64,000 nt of DNA from Podospora bellae-mahoneyi (Eukaryota > Ascomycota > Sordariomycetes > Sordariales > Podosporaceae). Below the pieces are notes generated by a model, which was not told where the DNA came from, made no database searches, and saw only the letters and a program-made list of their open reading frames with translations. Both the position numbers and the translations under genes were made by a program. The DNA is taken from assembly GCF_035222275.1 (NCBI RefSeq), contig NW_026946359.1, positions 5,766,001 through 5,830,000 on the forward strand, given 5' to 3'. This document shows positions 61,501-64,000 of the stretch, piece after piece (positions within the stretch are counted from its first letter, which is position 1; the number at the start of each line of letters is the position of its first letter).

Positions 61501-62662
61501 AAGAAGGGGCATATATCAAACTCCGCATATTCATCACCGCCCAGGGGTCTTGCTTTTCAAGGTCAAGACCTGGTACCAAACCACCGTGGACAACGACAAC
61601 TTCGTTGAGGGGATTCCATGGCTGTTGCAGACCTTCATCCTCTTCGCCGCCATTGCCGCCCTTCTTTTTCTTGCCATCTTTGTGGTGTTTCTGCTCTGTC
61701 GATAACTGGGGGAGGTGCCCCAGCTGGCCAACGTGCAATATCACAGGGCGTTCTGCCAGCCATTTTAGTTGTGACTTTGATAGGCTTTTCGCGACAGACT
61801 TGGCGTGCTCGTCCTTTTGGTGCTCCTTTTGCCTGTCACGCTCCTTTTTGCCTTCTGTTTCGGCTGAGTCGCTGTCGTCCTGTTGCTGAGGCCAGTAGTC
61901 TAGCTTTTTGAGACCGTAGGCTGCTGCTAGGACACGGTCTTCGTGGTTTCCTCTCACTGCTGAGGCGCCGATGGACATGGCTAGGGCGACGACGCCTTTG
62001 CTGTCTGGGCCTTTGGTCACTAGGTCACCGACGAAGATGGCGTGGTCACCAGAGGTGGGGGAGAAGTTGAGTTTGGAGTAGAGGAGTTTCTGGAGAGGAA
62101 GCAGGTGACCGTGGACGTCGGAGATGATGATTAGGCGGCGGAGTGGGGGGTGGGAAGGGGGAAGGGGGGAGATGAGGTTTAGTGGTGGGGGAGGGGGGTG
62201 CTTGTGGTGTTTGTGGTTGCTAGCCGTGAGATCCATTTCTTCCTCCTCCTGACTGTTGGCGGAAGCACCGCCCATGGGGTGCTGAGAGGGATTCATTTTA
62301 AGGTTGTGATTGGTGTCCATGTCGATGTCGTGGGATGGTGGTGGTGGTGAGTGAGGTCTGGGTTGGGGTTCAAGGTGGGGTGCACCTATCGACCCTGAAG
62401 ACGTCATCCCGCTTTGCCCATCTTCTTGCCCCTGCGTCGGTGGTGTCACTGTCACCACGACTTCTCCTGCAGCTTCTTGGTGGTGGTGTGGTTTGTGATG
62501 CCCTCTTCCAATCGTATCAAACACTCGTAGTGTAGATAGCTGGTTGAGGATTGGGAAGTGAATGGTGAACATGCATAATGTCAAAAATGACAGGGTGCCG
62601 AAGATTATGAACAGTGTCCGCCGTGGTGGTTGGCGGTTGAAAAGGTTGGTTATTGCCGGCAT
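60925..62662 (-). CDS. Membrane-anchored metallophosphatase, Ppn2-like polyphosphatase
   Basis: Exons 61341-62662 and 60925-61279 on the minus strand, 558 residues. The ATG at 62662 is used; the frame stays open to a GTG 72 bases upstream. A basic start is followed by one transmembrane segment at about 16-37 (TLFIIFGTLSFLTLCMFTIH), the layout of a signal anchor. The calcineurin-like phosphoesterase core has D182-V-H-G-H186, GDLVTKGPDS, G-N-H-E near 235, VVVVHGGLVPG, and in exon 2 YGHDARRG (464-471) and FGLDSGCGHGKKLTALVI. This resembles yeast Ppn2, a vacuolar zinc-dependent endopolyphosphatase; other PPP-like roles remain possible. A run of about 20 Asn, coded by a pure trinucleotide repeat, lies inside the catalytic region just before the splice junction. 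Further inserts are acidic or basic low-complexity. Confidence 0.85.
61439..61500. repeat. (GTT)n repeat coding poly-Asn
   Basis: About 20 pure GTT units on the plus strand, read as AAC codons on the minus strand within the phosphatase coding region. Confidence 0.98.
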
Positions 62663-63335
62663 CGTGTTTTGGTCGTGTGACGAGCTGTTGCAACGGGAGT
62701 GCTGTTTTCTCGGTTTGCTGAAGGAAGGGTTCACGGAACCCCCATTTTGTCAAGGATCAATTGATGAAACCAAAAACCGTTTGAAAGGGGTGATCCAAAG
62801 TTGAAGTCGGTGAGAATAAGTAGCAGGTCCACGAGTCACTGACCCTTGGCCATGATGCGCAAAAGTCGGATGGTGGATATCTGATTTCTGTGCCACGGTC
62901 AATCGCTCCGGGGTCCTATTTTAGTGCTGCGTAGCAGGGGTCTCTTTTTTTGACTTTGCGCTGTCACGTTGCACCACCATTGGCTCTTGTTCGTCTGGGT
63001 GTTCAGATCGGAGAGGCCAAAGACTGTCGACTACCTGAAGTTTGTTGAAGAGAGTGTGCCTCCTTTGTCTGATGAGTTCTGAAGGGTGGAAGGAATGCTG
63101 TGCCGGATGTTTGGAAACGAAAGAGCATGCCGTCGCCTGCCGCTGACCTCTACCCCCAACAACACCCAAGTGACAGTCATGCCTCTTTGCCCAGAGTCTG
63201 ATTTTGTTTTTGCCAAAACGCCTGCTATGCCCTAATGACCCAATTCAAATATAATACAGATATCGCACATATGTTTTCCTTATCCCATTACATTGCGCAA
63301 CCCCGGGTATCGTCCCATGCTTTCCCATAGGTCTG
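62663..63335. other. Region between the polyphosphatase start and pet191 stop
   Basis: About 670 bp with the phosphatase promoter and pet191 3' UTR. No gene supported. Confidence 0.5.
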
Positions 63336-63794
63336 CTATGACTTCTTCGCAGCAGCTTCCTGTGCTTCTCTGTATTTCCTGTTCTCAGCTTCTCTCCAGT
63401 CCTCTGGCGCCTTGTTGGTGCCGTCTGTCTCGCCGCGTGTCCCTGCGAAAGCAGACTTGCCCGCATACAACTGGTATCCCTCGCCGGTGTCCTCTGTCTT
63501 TTGGATCTTCGTGAAAGCAATGGGCTGGTTGCCTCTGAAGCGCTTGCGCATGTCGACCATGCCACGGCGGCATTCACCGAAGCCCTTCTTGAGTTGCTTG
63601 CACTTGAGCGGGAGGGTATCGACGAGAGGTTCGCGGAGGCAGTCGGCGGCCGAGTTGCGCTGCACCATGACGCATTCAGACTCTTGGAGGCATTGCGCCA
63701 AGGCGTCTCCTGGATACCAGAGGTTAGTTTCGAGAAGGCTGTAGCAATTGACAACGAGGAACGCACGAATATCTTTACATGAGCTGGTCGGCAT
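63336..63794 (-). CDS. pet191: Cytochrome c oxidase assembly factor Pet191
   Basis: Exons 63767-63794 and 63336-63709 on the minus strand, 133 residues. The 57-nt intron (GTGCGT donor, CTAAC branch, TATCCAG acceptor) is a multiple of three and has no stop, so an unspliced reading stays open; splicing is preferred because it restores the family start SSCKDIRDALAQCLQESEC. Cysteines at 6, 16, 22, 33, 46 and 56 form the C-x9-C / C-x10-C / C-x9-C pattern of this intermembrane-space protein, followed by GMVDMRKRFRGNQP and GYQLYAGKSAFAG. Pet191 is required to assemble complex IV and is held in the intermembrane space by disulfide folding. The C-terminal tail is charged and poorly conserved. Two TTAGGG units lie about 130 bases upstream. 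Confidence 0.95.
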   Translation of the reverse strand: MPTSSCKDIRAFLVVNCYSLLETNLWYPGDALAQCLQESECVMVQRNSAADCLREPLVDTLPLKCKQLKKGFGECRRGMVDMRKRFRGNQPIAFTKIQKTEDTGEGYQLYAGKSAFAGTRGETDGTNKAPEDWREAENRKYREAQEAAAKKS

Positions 63795-63923
63795 CTTGAG
63801 GGCTGTGGAGGGGTTGTTGTACTGGTGATCGCTCTTCCGATGCGGCAGGCAAGGAATTAGACAGTGCTCGGCAAAGCACGGGCCGCGGGTGCAAAGCTGG
63901 CAGCTCAACCTTGATAAACACCA

Positions 63924-63935
63924 TTAGGGTTAGGG
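63924..63935. promoter_or_regulatory. Double telomere-type repeat (telo-box-like) upstream of pet191
   Basis: Two exact TTAGGG units on the plus strand; read on the pet191 strand as CCCTAACCCTAA, 130-141 bases before the start codon. Short telomere-like boxes occur in fungal promoters, where Myb-type factors can bind. Function here is inference. Confidence 0.4.
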
Positions 63936-64000
63936 TATCTGCAGTCTCACTTACACAAAGGTACAGACTAAGTTCATGTATGTTCATATAGCAACTTGTT

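Overview
This is nuclear DNA from a filamentous ascomycete, most likely a sordariomycete and probably of the order Sordariales. The grounds are many short introns (about 50-115 nt, with GTRNGT donors, CTAAC/CTGAC-type branch sites and YAG acceptors), compact genes separated by long mixed-composition intergenic DNA, strongly C/G-ending codons, and a gene set typical of Pezizomycotina (COT-1/RAM pathway Sog2, DASH Hsk3, Rho1 GEF, Tudor-SN). Fifteen protein genes are recognised by family, one small spliced gene is proposed from structure alone, and there are three tRNA genes. I see no rRNA gene, CRISPR array or recognisable transposon.

Layout, left to right. 0.5-6.4 kb (plus strand): a mitochondrial 2-methylcitrate dehydratase, an SH3 actin-assembly protein of the Lsb1/Pin3 type, tRNA-Gly(GCC), and an MCT-like MFS transporter. 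6.7-14.9 kb (minus): the RAM-pathway protein Sog2 and a PCL-type Pho85 cyclin, separated by about 3.2 kb. 14.9-24.2 kb: a 9.3 kb stretch in which I can support no gene. 24.2-33.1 kb: the mRNA-export helicase Sub2 (minus; unusually long first intron), divergent from an RNase P/MRP zinc protein (Rpr2/Rpp21 family, plus), then DASH subunit Hsk3 and a ketopantoate-reductase-like protein with a long disordered tail (both minus). 33.1-38.5 kb: a second gene-poor stretch. 38.5-50.8 kb (mostly minus): the proposed small gene, intron-containing tRNA-Ala(AGC) (plus), phosphopantothenate-cysteine ligase, the mitochondrial Mg2+ channel Mrs2, a second identical tRNA-Gly(GCC), and a large Rho1 GEF. 53.0-60.2 kb (plus): Cu/Zn superoxide dismutase, Tudor-SN and transaldolase. 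60.9-63.8 kb (minus): a membrane-anchored metallophosphatase resembling vacuolar polyphosphatase Ppn2, and cytochrome oxidase assembly factor Pet191.

The genes are mainly housekeeping and do not form one cluster. Some share a theme: Sog2, the Rho1 GEF and the SH3 protein act in polarised growth and the actin/cell wall; Sub2, the Rpr2-family protein and Tudor-SN act on RNA; prpD, Mrs2 and Pet191 act in mitochondria; the ketopantoate-reductase-like protein and PPCS touch the pantothenate/CoA pathway. Exon borders were placed by eye from splice signals, reading frame and family conservation, without transcript data. The points most worth checking are the 663-nt sub2 intron with its perfect hairpin, 19-nt and 12-nt exons in the transaldolase gene, a stop-free 57-nt intron in pet191, two start codons in prpD, and the two gene-poor stretches.
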